Positions 33,740-44,799 of a stretch of DNA of 64,000 nucleotides are shown one piece after another. Positions within the stretch are counted from its first letter, which is position 1. The number at the start of each line of letters is the position of its first letter. The notes beneath the pieces are model-generated. The model searched no databases. It saw nothing but the letters and a program-made list of their open reading frames with translations, and had not been told where the DNA came from. Made by a program: the position numbers and the translations under genes. Origin of the DNA: Enhydrobacter sp. Lineage in GTDB: Bacteria > Pseudomonadota > Alphaproteobacteria > Reyranellales > Reyranellaceae. The stretch spans positions 5,017,001 through 5,081,000 of the forward strand of contig NZ_CP126889.1 of assembly GCF_030246845.1 (NCBI RefSeq), written 5' to 3'.

Positions 33740-34702
33740 ATGCGCGCGAGCCGCCTCCTCTCGATCCTGCTGATGCTGCAGACCCGCGGCCGGTTGACGG
33801 CCGAGACGCTGGCCGAGACGTTCGAGGTGTCGGTGCGCACGATCTATCGTGACATCGAGCAGTTGAGCGCCGCCAATGTGCCGGTCTATGCAGATCGCGG
33901 CCCGGGCGGCGGCTTCCAGCTCCTCGACGGCTTCCGTACCAAGCTCACCGGCCTGACCGAAAGCGAGGCCGAGACCCTGTTCGTGGCGGGCCTCCCCGGT
34001 CCCGCCTCGCAAATGGGCCTTGCCGATCAGCTCCTCTCGGCGCAGCTCAAGCTCACGGCCGCCCTGCCCGAGCGCAACCGGGCCGGCGCGCGGCGCATCG
34101 CGCAGCGCTTTCACCTCGATCCCGTGGACTGGTTCAAGAGTCCGGAAGCGGCGCGCCTGCTGCCCGAGATCGCCCGCGCCGTGTGGAGCGACAGCATGAT
34201 CGAGATCGCCTATCAGCGCATGGATCGGCGGGTCACCCGGTGGCTGAAGCCGCTCGGCCTCGTGCTGAAGGCCGGTACCTGGTATCTCGTGGCGGAGATC
34301 TCCCAGCAGCTCAGGACCTACCGCATCTCCAACATCGTGGAGCTTGCCGTCACCGGCGAGCGTTTCACGCGACCGAAGGAGTTCGACCTGGTGCGCTTCT
34401 GGACCGACTCGTCGCGCGCCTACGAGGTCGGGCTCTATCGCGACAAGGCGTTGCTGCGGCTGTCGCCGCGGGGCTTCGGCCGGCTCGAGCAGATGAGCGC
34501 CACGGTGGCCGAAGCCGCGCGCGAGGCGGCGCAGCCGCCGGAGCACGACGGCTGGCGGCGGGTCGAGATCCCGATCGAGTCGGTGGAGCAGGCGGCGCTC
34601 GACCTTTTCCGCCTCGGCACCGAGGTCGAGGTGCTGAAGCCCAGGGAGCTCCGCCGCCGCCTCGCCGCCGCCGCGCGGGCGATGGCGAGGCTCAATGCGT
34701 GA
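33740..34702 (+). CDS. HTH/WYL-domain transcriptional regulator
   Basis: The 320-residue protein has an N-terminal helix-turn-helix of the HTH_11 type (RLLSILLMLQTRGRLTAETLAETFEVSVRTIYRDIEQL). A WYL domain follows in the middle (RVTRWLKPLGLVLKAGTWYLVAEI) with a WYL C-terminal extension. WYL regulators respond to a bound ligand, often a nucleotide or single-stranded DNA. It reads divergently from the calycin-like gene; the 81-base gap must contain its operator, though no clear palindrome could be picked out. Confidence 0.88.
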   Translation: MRASRLLSILLMLQTRGRLTAETLAETFEVSVRTIYRDIEQLSAANVPVYADRGPGGGFQLLDGFRTKLTGLTESEAETLFVAGLPGPASQMGLADQLLSAQLKLTAALPERNRAGARRIAQRFHLDPVDWFKSPEAARLLPEIARAVWSDSMIEIAYQRMDRRVTRWLKPLGLVLKAGTWYLVAEISQQLRTYRISNIVELAVTGERFTRPKEFDLVRFWTDSSRAYEVGLYRDKALLRLSPRGFGRLEQMSATVAEAAREAAQPPEHDGWRRVEIPIESVEQAALDLFRLGTEVEVLKPRELRRRLAAAARAMARLNA

Positions 34703-34705
34703 TTG

Positions 34706-35422
34706 CTAACGCACCACGGCCGCAGTCTGGCCGAACAGGATCTTGCGTTGCTCCTCGGTATTGATGCCTGGCTGCGCGCGCAGATCGCCGCCGACTGCCC
34801 TGCCCTTCACCACCGCCGGGCGCTTGCCCATCGACTCCTCGAACCAGCGCCTGAGATGGGGGAAGTCCTCGAGCTTCTGCCCGTAGTTCTTGAAGCCCAC
34901 GACCCACGGCCAGATCGCCATGTCGGCGATCGAAAGCGCGCCGGCGACGAACTCGCGGTCGGCCAGTCGCTTGTTCAGCACGCCGAACAGGCGGTTGACC
35001 TCGTTGGTGTAGCGCGCCTGGCCGTATTCGAGCTTCTCCGCCGGATTGAACTGCGGTGCATAGACGTTGAAGTGATTGGCCTGTCCCGCCATGGGTCCAA
35101 GTCCGCCCATCTGCCAGTTCACCCATTGCAGCACCTCGTACTTGCCGCGCAGGTCTGCGGGCAGGAACTTGCCCGCCTTCTCGGCGAGATACTGCAGGAT
35201 CGCACCCGACTCGAAGACCGAGACGGGCGCACCGCCGTCCGCCGGCGCGTGGTCGACGATCGCCGGCATGCGGTTGTTGGGGCTGATCCTGAGGAACTCG
35301 GGCTTGAACTGCTCTCCCGTGCCGATATTCACCGGCACGATCCTGTACGGCAGGCCGCATTCCTCGAGCATGATGGAAATCTTCCAGCCGTTGGGCGTGG
35401 GCCAGTAGTGCAGGTCGATCAT
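34706..35422 (-). CDS. Glutathione S-transferase, YfcG-like paralogue
   Basis: The 238-residue protein is closely related to the protein at 31776-32402: MIDLHYWPTPNGWKISIMLEECGLPY, SPNNRMPAIVD and VFESGAILQYLAEKAGKFLP. It has a C-terminal extension of about 20 residues (RAQPGINTEEQRKILFGQ) that resembles YghU-type tails. It should be a glutathione-dependent disulfide oxidoreductase. It ends 4 bases from the convergent WYL-regulator gene. Confidence 0.88.
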   Translation of the reverse strand: MIDLHYWPTPNGWKISIMLEECGLPYRIVPVNIGTGEQFKPEFLRISPNNRMPAIVDHAPADGGAPVSVFESGAILQYLAEKAGKFLPADLRGKYEVLQWVNWQMGGLGPMAGQANHFNVYAPQFNPAEKLEYGQARYTNEVNRLFGVLNKRLADREFVAGALSIADMAIWPWVVGFKNYGQKLEDFPHLRRWFEESMGKRPAVVKGRAVGGDLRAQPGINTEEQRKILFGQTAAVVR

Positions 35423-35625
35423 CTCGGTCCTCCTGGGACGATTTTCGTTGGCCGGAGCCTAGACGAACGGCCTATTGGTCCGAAGCAAGGAAGCTTCATC
35501 GCGCCCATTAGGAAAAGGTCCGGCGAATGGCTCGTTGGTCGTCACCTTGGCCGATTTTCCACGGGACGCTTGCAAAGCGCCTCACCGCCCGCGATTGAAG
35601 ATCAGTCGGCCATCGGGAGACGAAC

Positions 35626-36087
35626 GTGTCTTATGTCAAATCGGTCCTTCAACCGGGCGAAAGCATCAGGGCGATCGGCAAGCTGCACTGGATCATCTTT
35701 ACCCGTGCCCTCGTGCTGCTGGCGGCCGGCCTCGTTCTCCTGATCTACGGCGGCACCCTGTCCCAGCGACTCGGCCGGCTGGTCGAGCTCGTCGGCTGGC
35801 TGGTGCTGGCGATGGGCGTCCTGGCGCTGCTCCACGCCTGGTTCATCCGCTGGATCACCGAGCTTGCTGTCACGAACTATCGGGTGATCTACAAGCGCGG
35901 GTTCCTCAGCCGCTACACGGTCGAGATGCACATGAACAAGATCGAGACGATCGATGTCGAGCAGTCGATTCTCGGCCGGCTGTTGGGCTTCGGCACCATC
36001 CGCCTGCGCGGAACCGGACAGGGCATCGAGAACCTGAGGCAGATCGCGGCCCCGCTCGAGCTGCGCAGCGCCATCATGGCGCACTGA
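35626..36087 (+). CDS. PH-domain membrane protein (bPH2/YdbT type)
   Basis: The 153-residue protein starts YVKSVLQPGESIRAIGKLHW and has two membrane helices (ALVLLAAGLVLLIYG and LVGWLVLAMGVLALLHAW). It then has the bacterial PH-like core ELAVTNYRVIYKRGFLSRYTVEMHMNKIETIDVEQSILGRLLGFGTIRLRGTG. Proteins of this family sit in the inner membrane with the PH domain in the cytoplasm. Function unknown. It ends 6 bases from the convergent livF stop. Confidence 0.82.
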   Translation: MSYVKSVLQPGESIRAIGKLHWIIFTRALVLLAAGLVLLIYGGTLSQRLGRLVELVGWLVLAMGVLALLHAWFIRWITELAVTNYRVIYKRGFLSRYTVEMHMNKIETIDVEQSILGRLLGFGTIRLRGTGQGIENLRQIAAPLELRSAIMAH

Positions 36088-36093
36088 TCGGCG

Positions 36094-36840
36094 TCAGGAC
36101 TGCAGCGGCGCGCGGGCGCCCTGACCGAAATAGGCCTGCTCCAGCCGGTTCGGGAGATCGGCCTCGTCGGTGCGGGCCTGCAGCACGATCGAGCCACGCG
36201 CCAGGGCATAGACGCGGTCCGCGGTCGCCAGGGCCTTCTCGATGAGCTGCTCCACCAGCAGGATCGCCGTCCCGCTCTGGCGAAGCTGCGCTGCCGCGGC
36301 GAGAACCCGGTCGACCAACACCGGCGACAGGCCGGCCGACGGCTCGTCCAGCATCAGAAGCCGCGGCCGCCGCACCAGGCCCTGTGCGACCGCCAGCATC
36401 TGCTGCTGGCCTCCGGACAAGGTGGCGGCGAGGTCACCGCGCTTCTCGGCGATCTCCGGAAAGAACGCCAGCGCCTCTTCCGCCTGCCGCATCCGCACGG
36501 CCCGCGGCAGGCCGTAGCCGGCGAGCAGCAGGTTGTCGAACACCGAAAGCTGCGTGAAGACACGATGCCCCTCGACCACATGGACGAGGCCGGCCGACAC
36601 CGTCTCCCTCGGCCCCGCTGCACTCATGTCCCTGCCGGCGAAGCGGACGCGGCCGCTCCTCGGCAGCAATCCCGAGATCGCCCGCAACAGCGTCGTCTTG
36701 CCCGCACCGTTCGGCCCCAGCAGCGCCACGGCCTCTCCCGCCCCGATCGACAAGTCGATGCCCCTAAGCACGCCGATCTTGCCGTAGCCGGCCGACAGGC
36801 CGGTCACCTCGAGCAACGGATCACGCGCCGAGATAGGCAC
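36094..36840 (-). CDS. livF: Branched-chain amino-acid ABC transporter ATP-binding protein (LivF type)
   Basis: The 248-residue ATPase has Walker A GPNGAGKTT, signature LSGGQQQM and Walker B RLLMLDEPSAGLSP. The GTG start at 36840 lies inside the end of the livMG frame (20-base overlap), which gives the expected N-terminus (PLLEVTGLSAGYGKIGVLRG) and translational coupling. It powers uptake together with the LivG half of the fusion. It is the last gene of the operon. Confidence 0.92.
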   Translation of the reverse strand: MPISARDPLLEVTGLSAGYGKIGVLRGIDLSIGAGEAVALLGPNGAGKTTLLRAISGLLPRSGRVRFAGRDMSAAGPRETVSAGLVHVVEGHRVFTQLSVFDNLLLAGYGLPRAVRMRQAEEALAFFPEIAEKRGDLAATLSGGQQQMLAVAQGLVRRPRLLMLDEPSAGLSPVLVDRVLAAAAQLRQSGTAILLVEQLIEKALATADRVYALARGSIVLQARTDEADLPNRLEQAYFGQGARAPLQS

Positions 36841-38620
36841 TGACCACCTCCCGATGCGAGCGGATTTCTTCCGGCGTGCCGGCGGCAAGCACGCGACCCA
36901 GATTCAGCACGGTCACCCGGTCGCAAATGTCGAAGATGAGATCGGCGTGGTGCTCGACCAGGAGCACTCCCGTCCCGGCCTGGCTGATCGCCTTGATAAG
37001 GGCCCCGAGCCGACGGATCTCCTCGGCCGACAGGCCGGCGGCGGGCTCGTCCAGCAGCAGGCAGACAGGCCGCAGCATCAGCCCGCGCGCGATCTCCATG
37101 AAACGCAATTCGCTGTGCTGCAGGCGATCGGCGCGCACGTCGGCGAGCGACTCGAGGCCCACGGCGGAAAGCGCCAGCATCGCCCGCTCCCGCAACGATG
37201 CCTCGTCGCGGCCGTGGCGCGGCAAGGTAAGCAGCGATTCGACGAAGGAGGCCCGGCCGTCGATCGTGCCGCCGAGCATCACGTTCTCCATCACCGAGGC
37301 GCTGCCGATCAGCCGCGGCGTCTGGAAGGTGCGGGCGATGCGGCAGCGCGCCCGCAACTGCGGTTGGCGCGGCGGCAGCACAGTCCGATCCAGTCGCACC
37401 TCCCCGGCCTGCGGCGCGTAATAGCCCGAGATCACGTTCAACGTCGTGGTCTTGCCGCTGCCGTTGGGGCCGATCAAGCCGTGCACCTCGGCCGACCTCA
37501 CTGCGAGATCGAGACCCGTGATCGCCTGCACGCCGCCGAAGCCGAGCGAGATGCCCGACAGCGCCAGCGTCTCGCCGCGCCCGTTCCCGAGCAACTGCGT
37601 CAGCAGCGCCGGCCGCGGCACGATCTCGCGATGCTGCTCGAGCGGACGACGGTTCTTGAAGTCGATCAGGTCGGCAATGCCGCCCGGCACGACCAGCACG
37701 ATCGCCAGGAGAAGGGCCGCATAGAGGAAGGTCGACCACGCGACGAGCGGCGCCGCGACCTCGGGCAACGCCGTCAGGAGCAAGGTGCCGAGCAGCGGCC
37801 CGAGAACCGACCCGCGGCCGCCGATCAGGATGGCGATGAAGAACAGGACCGACAGGTCGAAGGTGAAGGCGTCGGGCGTGATGTAGGACTGCAGCGAGGA
37901 GAAAAGCCCGCCGGCCACGCCCGCCAGGGCGCCGCTGAACAGGAAGACCGTCATCAGCAGGCGCGGCTTGGCGATGCCCGACGCCTCGGCCGCGACCTCC
38001 GCGTCGCGGATCGCCACCAGGGCGCGACCGAAGCGGCTGGCGGCAAGATTGATCGTCATCCATGTGCAGAGCGCGGCGAGCAGAAGGCAGAGGTAGTAGA
38101 GGCCCCAGTCGCCGGTGAACGGCCAGCCGAACAGCGGACCGGCCACGCCGACGCCGCCGCCGGTCACGCTCTTCCAGGCCAGCGCCACCTGGGTGACGAT
38201 GGTCGAGAAGCCGAGGGTGGCCATGGCGAAATAGAAGGTCCGCAGCCTGAGCGCCGGCAGGCCGACGATGAGACCGAATACCGCCCCGATCGCGGCCGCC
38301 GCGACGAGGGCGAGGTAGGGCGAGACCGCCGGCATCGCCGTTCCCGCCGTCATCGCGCTCGTCGTGTAGGCGCCGAGGGTCAGCAGGCCGACCCAGCCGA
38401 TCGCGATCTGGCCGGCAAAGCCCACCACCATGTTCAATCCCGCGACCAGCACCCAGTAGACGCACGCGCGGGTGACGATGACGCCCCAGTAGGAATCGCC
38501 CAGCAGCGGAAAGGCCAGGCCGGCCAGCCCCAGCGCCAGGAGCGGCGCCGCCCTCTCGACGCGGGCAAGCCAGCCCGACCGATGCACCGCGGCGGCCATG
38601 ACCGTCTGCGCCACTCCCAT
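36821..38620 (-). CDS. LivM-LivG fusion: permease plus ATP-binding domain
   Basis: The 599-residue protein has an N-terminal permease of about 330 residues with eight or more helices (VYWVLVAGLNMVVGFAGQIAIGWVGLLTLGAY is the LivM hallmark). It is fused to an ATPase domain with Walker A GPNGSGKTT and Walker B VCLLLDEPAAG. The ABC signature is LQHSELR, where LivG proteins usually have a glycine at the Ser position. The ATG overlaps the livH TGA (TGATG). Such fusions are known in alphaproteobacteria. The substrate is a branched-chain amino acid or a related organic acid or amide. Confidence 0.9.
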   Translation of the reverse strand: MGVAQTVMAAAVHRSGWLARVERAAPLLALGLAGLAFPLLGDSYWGVIVTRACVYWVLVAGLNMVVGFAGQIAIGWVGLLTLGAYTTSAMTAGTAMPAVSPYLALVAAAAIGAVFGLIVGLPALRLRTFYFAMATLGFSTIVTQVALAWKSVTGGGVGVAGPLFGWPFTGDWGLYYLCLLLAALCTWMTINLAASRFGRALVAIRDAEVAAEASGIAKPRLLMTVFLFSGALAGVAGGLFSSLQSYITPDAFTFDLSVLFFIAILIGGRGSVLGPLLGTLLLTALPEVAAPLVAWSTFLYAALLLAIVLVVPGGIADLIDFKNRRPLEQHREIVPRPALLTQLLGNGRGETLALSGISLGFGGVQAITGLDLAVRSAEVHGLIGPNGSGKTTTLNVISGYYAPQAGEVRLDRTVLPPRQPQLRARCRIARTFQTPRLIGSASVMENVMLGGTIDGRASFVESLLTLPRHGRDEASLRERAMLALSAVGLESLADVRADRLQHSELRFMEIARGLMLRPVCLLLDEPAAGLSAEEIRRLGALIKAISQAGTGVLLVEHHADLIFDICDRVTVLNLGRVLAAGTPEEIRSHREVVSAYLGA

Positions 38621-39477
38621 CACACGCGCCGCGAGGCGGTGGCGCCCGCGAGCCCCTCCGGCCGCAGAAGCAGCACCGCGATGAACACCACGAACACGGC
38701 GACGGCGGCGAAGATGCCGCCGACCAGGAAGTTGGCCGCCTGCTGGAAGAGGCCGAGCGCCAGGCCGCCGATCACCGCGCCGCGGTTGCTGCCCATGCCG
38801 CCCAACGCCACCGGCACGAAGCCGTAGAAGCTCAGGATCGCCTGATTGCCGAAGAACGCGAGCAGCATCTCGCCCCCGGTGAAGCCCGCAAGCGTGCCGA
38901 TGACGCCGGCGAGCGCGAAGCTCGCCAGGCGCAGTCGCTGCTCGGGCAGGCCGAGCGCCCGCGCGGCATAGCTGTCCTCGGCGATGGCGAGAAAGGCGCG
39001 CCCGACCAGGGTGCGGCGGTACAGCAATTCCAAGCCGACGATCGTCGCCGCGCAGGCCAGCAGCGGCAGCCAGAATTGCTGGTCGAGCCAGCCCGAGCCG
39101 ATCGGGATGAGGCGCGGGAAGGGTTGCGCCTCGGTGCCCCATTCGATGGCGGTGAACTGCTGGACGAGCAGGGCGAAGGCGAGCGTCGACAGCACGTAGA
39201 GATGCTGCTCGATGCTCTTCAGCACCGGCCGCACCGCGACGATCTCGGTGACGACGCCGAGCATCGCGCCGCCGGCCAGCACGAGGACGAAGCCGACGAT
39301 GGCCGGCAGGCCGAGCTTGTCGATGAACAGGGCGCCCAGCACGCCGCCCAGCATGCCCAGCATCCCCGCAGTGAAGCTGAATACGCGCGAAGCCGAGAAC
39401 ATCACGTTGTACGTGATGCCGACCAGCGCATAGACCGCTCCTACCGCCAGGCCGTAAGAGACGATCGATTCGAGCAT
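38620..39477 (-). CDS. livH: Branched-chain amino-acid ABC transporter permease (LivH type)
   Basis: The 285-residue membrane protein contains the LivH signature YGLAVGAVYALVGITYNVMFSASRVFSFTAGMLGMLGG and later RAFLAIAEDSYAARALGL. Eight or more helices are seen. Its start codon lies 3 bases from what was the stop codon of the binding-protein gene. The IS630 insertion now puts 1.15 kb of reverse-oriented DNA between them, so upstream coupling is lost. No good ribosome-binding site precedes the ATG. Confidence 0.9.
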   Translation of the reverse strand: MLESIVSYGLAVGAVYALVGITYNVMFSASRVFSFTAGMLGMLGGVLGALFIDKLGLPAIVGFVLVLAGGAMLGVVTEIVAVRPVLKSIEQHLYVLSTLAFALLVQQFTAIEWGTEAQPFPRLIPIGSGWLDQQFWLPLLACAATIVGLELLYRRTLVGRAFLAIAEDSYAARALGLPEQRLRLASFALAGVIGTLAGFTGGEMLLAFFGNQAILSFYGFVPVALGGMGSNRGAVIGGLALGLFQQAANFLVGGIFAAVAVFVVFIAVLLLRPEGLAGATASRRV

Positions 39478-39483
39478 AGGCTA

Positions 39484-40629
39484 GTGGACCAAATCTAACA
39501 TTTCGATTCGCGAGGGGATTCCCGATCGGGCTCGCGTATGCGAGTCAGAGGAATGCACGAGCGAACGAACTTTCAGTTGAATGCCACGGACCGTGGCGAG
39601 CTGGAGGCGGTGGTGGCCAACCGCAACAGCCCGCAAAAGCACGTCTGGCGGGCAAGGATCGTTCTTTTGACCGCCGACGGGCATGGCACTGCCGAGATCA
39701 TGCGTGCCACCGGCAAGGCCAAGACGGTGATCTGGCGCTGGCAGGAACGGTTCGGGGCGGAAGGTGCAGCGGGGCTGTGGCGCGACAAGACACGCCCGTC
39801 GCGCATCCCGCCGCTCCATCCCGAGGTGGCCGAGCACGTTGTCGCCATGACGCTGGCAGGGCCGCCGTCGGGGGCGAGCCATTGGACCGGCCCGGCGATG
39901 GCCGAGGCGGCCGGGATCAGCGTCAGCTCGGTGCAACGGATCTGGCGCGCCCATGGCCTGAGGCCGCATCTGGTCCGCCAATTCAAGCTGTCCAATGATC
40001 CGCAGTTTGCCGCCAAGCTCAGGGACATCGTCGGGCTGTACGTCAATCCGCCCGACCACGCCATCGTGCTCTCGGTCGATGAAAAGAGCCAAATCCAGGC
40101 GCTGGACCGCACCCAGCCGGGACTGCCGATGAAGAAGGGGCGCGCCGGCACCATGACCCACGACTACAAGCGCCATGGCGTCACCACTCTGTTCGCCGCC
40201 CTCGACGTCCTGGAGGGCAAGGTTATCGGCCAGTGCATGAAGCGCCATCGTCATCAAGAGTTCATCCGCTTCCTCAACGCCATCGATGCAAGGACACCCA
40301 GGAGAAAGACGATCCACGTCATCATCGATAACTATGCCACCCACAGCCATCCCAAAGTGATGCAATGGCTCGACAAGCATCCGCGGTTCGCCTTCCACTT
40401 CACCCCAACGTCGGCGTCCTGGCTCAATGCCGTCGAGGGCTTCTTTGCAAAGCTCGCGAACAAACGCCTCAAGCGCGGCGTCTTCCGATCTCTTCGCGAA
40501 CTCAAAGACGCCATCCACTGCTTCCTTCGCCTCCACAATGCAGACCCAAGGCCCTTCATCTGGACAAAGGACCCCAACAAAATCATCGCCGCCGTCAAAC
40601 GAGGGCACCAAGTGTTAGATTCCATCCAC
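39484..40629 (+). mobile_element. IS630-family insertion sequence
   Basis: The element is 1146 bp with terminal inverted repeats GTGGACCAAATCTAACATTT (39484-39503) and, at the right end, the reverse complement of GTGGATGGAATCTAACACTT (40610-40629); 16 of 20 bases match. Both ends are flanked by the dinucleotide TA (39482-39483 and 40630-40631), the target duplication of the IS630/Tc1 group. It carries one intact transposase gene. It lies within the stop codon of the binding-protein gene of a branched-chain amino-acid operon. Confidence 0.92.
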
Positions 40630-40632
40630 TAG
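39538..40632 (+). CDS. IS630-family transposase
   Basis: The 364-residue DDE transposase has an N-terminal helix-turn-helix region (GTAEIMRATGKAKTVIWRWQERF) and catalytic acidic residues in SVDEKSQIQALDRTQ, VIIDNYATH and SWLNAVEGFF. The frame is intact. The stop codon TAG at 40630-40632 is not in the element. Its T and A are the duplicated target site and its G is host sequence. Another start codon, at the HERTNF segment six codons in, is possible. Confidence 0.93.
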   Translation: MRVRGMHERTNFQLNATDRGELEAVVANRNSPQKHVWRARIVLLTADGHGTAEIMRATGKAKTVIWRWQERFGAEGAAGLWRDKTRPSRIPPLHPEVAEHVVAMTLAGPPSGASHWTGPAMAEAAGISVSSVQRIWRAHGLRPHLVRQFKLSNDPQFAAKLRDIVGLYVNPPDHAIVLSVDEKSQIQALDRTQPGLPMKKGRAGTMTHDYKRHGVTTLFAALDVLEGKVIGQCMKRHRHQEFIRFLNAIDARTPRRKTIHVIIDNYATHSHPKVMQWLDKHPRFAFHFTPTSASWLNAVEGFFAKLANKRLKRGVFRSLRELKDAIHCFLRLHNADPRPFIWTKDPNKIIAAVKRGHQVLDSIH

Positions 40633-41825
40633 CTGGCGTAGCCCGGAGCGAGGTTGAAGGCGCCGTCGCGCAGGGAGTTGACCTCGCACATCACGACCTC
40701 GTCGTCCTGGAAGCCGTTGTGCTGCTGGGGCGTGAAGGTGATGTCGCCGTAGACCCCGGGCCAGTCCTTGAGCTTGTTCCAGTAGTCCGTGATCTCCTTG
40801 GGCGAGCTGCCGGCCGCCTTGACCGCGTCCGCCATCATATGGATGCCGTCGTAGCCGAGCGCGATCCACCAGAGCAGCGTGTCGCCCATGTCGATCTTGG
40901 CCTTGTGCAGCTTCTCCACGAACTCGGCGGCGCGCGGCGGCAGCTTGCCGTCCTTGCCGAAGCAGACGTTGCGGAAGTTGTTGGAGTAGACCTTGTTCCA
41001 GTACTCGGGCTTTTCCAGCAACGCCTTCGTCTGTCCCGATCCCAGGGTGGTCTGGCCGACGATCGGCACGTCCCACTCCATCTTGCCGCGCGTGTTGCAG
41101 ATGCGGGACAGGAAGCCCGCATTGACGCTCCAGGGCATGATGGCCTCGGCGCCGGCCTCGCGCATGCGCAGCATGTCGGGCTTCAGGTCGGGGTTGGCGG
41201 CGTCGATATTGGCCTGGTAGACCACCGTCGCGCCCTTCTCCTTCAGCATCGGCACATAGGCCTGCACGGAGGCCGTGCCGTAGCCCGTGGTGTCGCTCAC
41301 CACGGCCACCTTCTTTCGCTTCAGGACATCGACCACGTAGCGGTTGGCCGCGGCGCCGATCTGCTGATTGGTCGGCGCGTCGCGAAAGCACATCGGGTAT
41401 TTCTTGACGTCGGTCAGCGAATCGACCCAGCACGGATGCAGTTGAGGAACGCCGTCGCGTGCCACCAGCGGCACCGCCGCCAGGGATTCGCCGGAATTGA
41501 GCGGTCCCCAGACGATATTCACTTTCTGCCGTTTGGTGAGCTCGGCGGCGCCGTTGACGGCCTTGGTGGGATCGCTCTGTGTGTCGCGCACGATCAGCTC
41601 GATCTTGCGTCCATTGACGCCGCCCGCGGCGTTGATCTCGTTGACGGCAAGCTCGGTGCCGCGATTGATGCCGATGCCGGTCGAGGAACTGGGCCCGGTC
41701 AGTGCCGGCAGATAGCCGATCTTGATCGGCTCGGGTGCCGCGATGGCGGGACTCGCAAGGCCGCCCGCCAGCGACAAGGCGCCAGCGGCGGATCCGGACA
41801 GGACTTGGCGACGCTTGATCGACAT
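40629..41825 (-). CDS. Branched-chain amino-acid-type ABC transporter substrate-binding protein
   Basis: The 398-residue periplasmic binding protein of the LivJ/UrtA type starts with a twin-arginine-like signal (SIKRRQVLSGSAAGALSLAGGLASPAIA). The mature protein begins EPIKIGYLPALTGPSSSTG. Its own stop codon TAG (40629-40631) now consists of the last base of the IS630 element plus the TA target duplication, so the protein sequence is unchanged. The ligand is unknown; LivJ relatives bind amino acids, amides, urea or aromatic acids. Confidence 0.9.
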   Translation of the reverse strand: MSIKRRQVLSGSAAGALSLAGGLASPAIAAPEPIKIGYLPALTGPSSSTGIGINRGTELAVNEINAAGGVNGRKIELIVRDTQSDPTKAVNGAAELTKRQKVNIVWGPLNSGESLAAVPLVARDGVPQLHPCWVDSLTDVKKYPMCFRDAPTNQQIGAAANRYVVDVLKRKKVAVVSDTTGYGTASVQAYVPMLKEKGATVVYQANIDAANPDLKPDMLRMREAGAEAIMPWSVNAGFLSRICNTRGKMEWDVPIVGQTTLGSGQTKALLEKPEYWNKVYSNNFRNVCFGKDGKLPPRAAEFVEKLHKAKIDMGDTLLWWIALGYDGIHMMADAVKAAGSSPKEITDYWNKLKDWPGVYGDITFTPQQHNGFQDDEVVMCEVNSLRDGAFNLAPGYAS

Positions 41826-41984
41826 GCCGTTTCCTCCGACAGAATTCTGTTTTGTTTTGCGGAACTACTCCCTTGATGCGGGCGGCACCATAGCACGTGC
41901 ATCGGCTATCGCAGAACGCGGCATTGCCTGCGCGAGCCCGCCGTGACGCGAACGTCGTGCCGATATGTTCAACAACCTGCGAGC

Positions 41985-44338
<2,354 letters not shown>

Positions 44339-44342
<4 letters not shown>

Positions 44343-44764
44343 GGCGCCGCCTTTCGGTTGGCTTTGGGCAGCTCGATCACGACACAGCCATTCAGCACCG
44401 CCGTCTTCGGTGTCTCGTACCGTCCCGCCGGCAGGGGGATGCGCCTCTCGAACCGCCCCTGCGGCAGCTCGAGCCGATGGATCCGGGCGATCCGGAGCTG
44501 GGGCGGCAGCAGGCGCTCGCCGGCGATCATCAGGATGCCGTTCTGGATAGCGACCTCGACCTGGTTGGGATCGACGCCCGGCAGGGCCACCAGGATCAAG
44601 ACCGACTCGTCGGTCTCGAGCACATCGGTCGGCGGTTCCCAGGCCGGTGCATTGTGCCGAAGAGCGGCGGACGGGCTGAAAACCTGGCGGTGCAGCCGCT
44701 CGGCGCGCGCCAGCATCTGCAGCGCCTCCGACCACATCCAGTTGCGGGGATCATCACTGGTCAT
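44339..44764 (-). CDS. Hsp20/alpha-crystallin-type small heat-shock protein
   Basis: The 141-residue protein has a central alpha-crystallin domain (WEPPTDVLETDESVLILVALPGVDPNQVEVAIQNGILMIAGER ... ELPQGRFERRIPLP) and a C-terminal tail VIELPKANRKAAP. It lacks the usual IxI motif, having IEL instead. Its start has no ribosome-binding site. The ATG overlaps the stop of a 12-codon leader ORF that has a strong one, so translation probably depends on coupling. It is followed by lon with a 4-base overlap. Confidence 0.85.
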
Positions 44765-44799
44765 TCGCAGCTATATGGGGAGCCGCCTGGCCGCTGCAT
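44761..44799 (-). CDS. 12-codon leader ORF overlapping the Hsp20 start
   Basis: ATG 44797-44799 is preceded by GGGAGGAGGGT, the best ribosome-binding site in the interval. The frame reads MQRPGGSPYSCE and stops at TGA 44761-44763, which overlaps the hsp20 ATG as ATGA. The leader RNA can form GGGAG/CTCCC (44806-44810 with 44778-44782) and TGCAGC/GCTGCG (44793-44798 with 44766-44771). These pairings would hide the ribosome-binding site and the hsp20 start. The peptide is inferred from sequence only. Confidence 0.5.
   Translation of the reverse strand: MQRPGGSPYSCE

Noticed and set aside
44772-44780. CCCCATATA on the minus strand before hsp20, resembling a sigma-32 -10 element
   Set aside because: No CTTGAAA-like -35 lies at 13-17 bases, and transcription from it would start at or inside the hsp20 start codon. 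Kept only as a coincidence.
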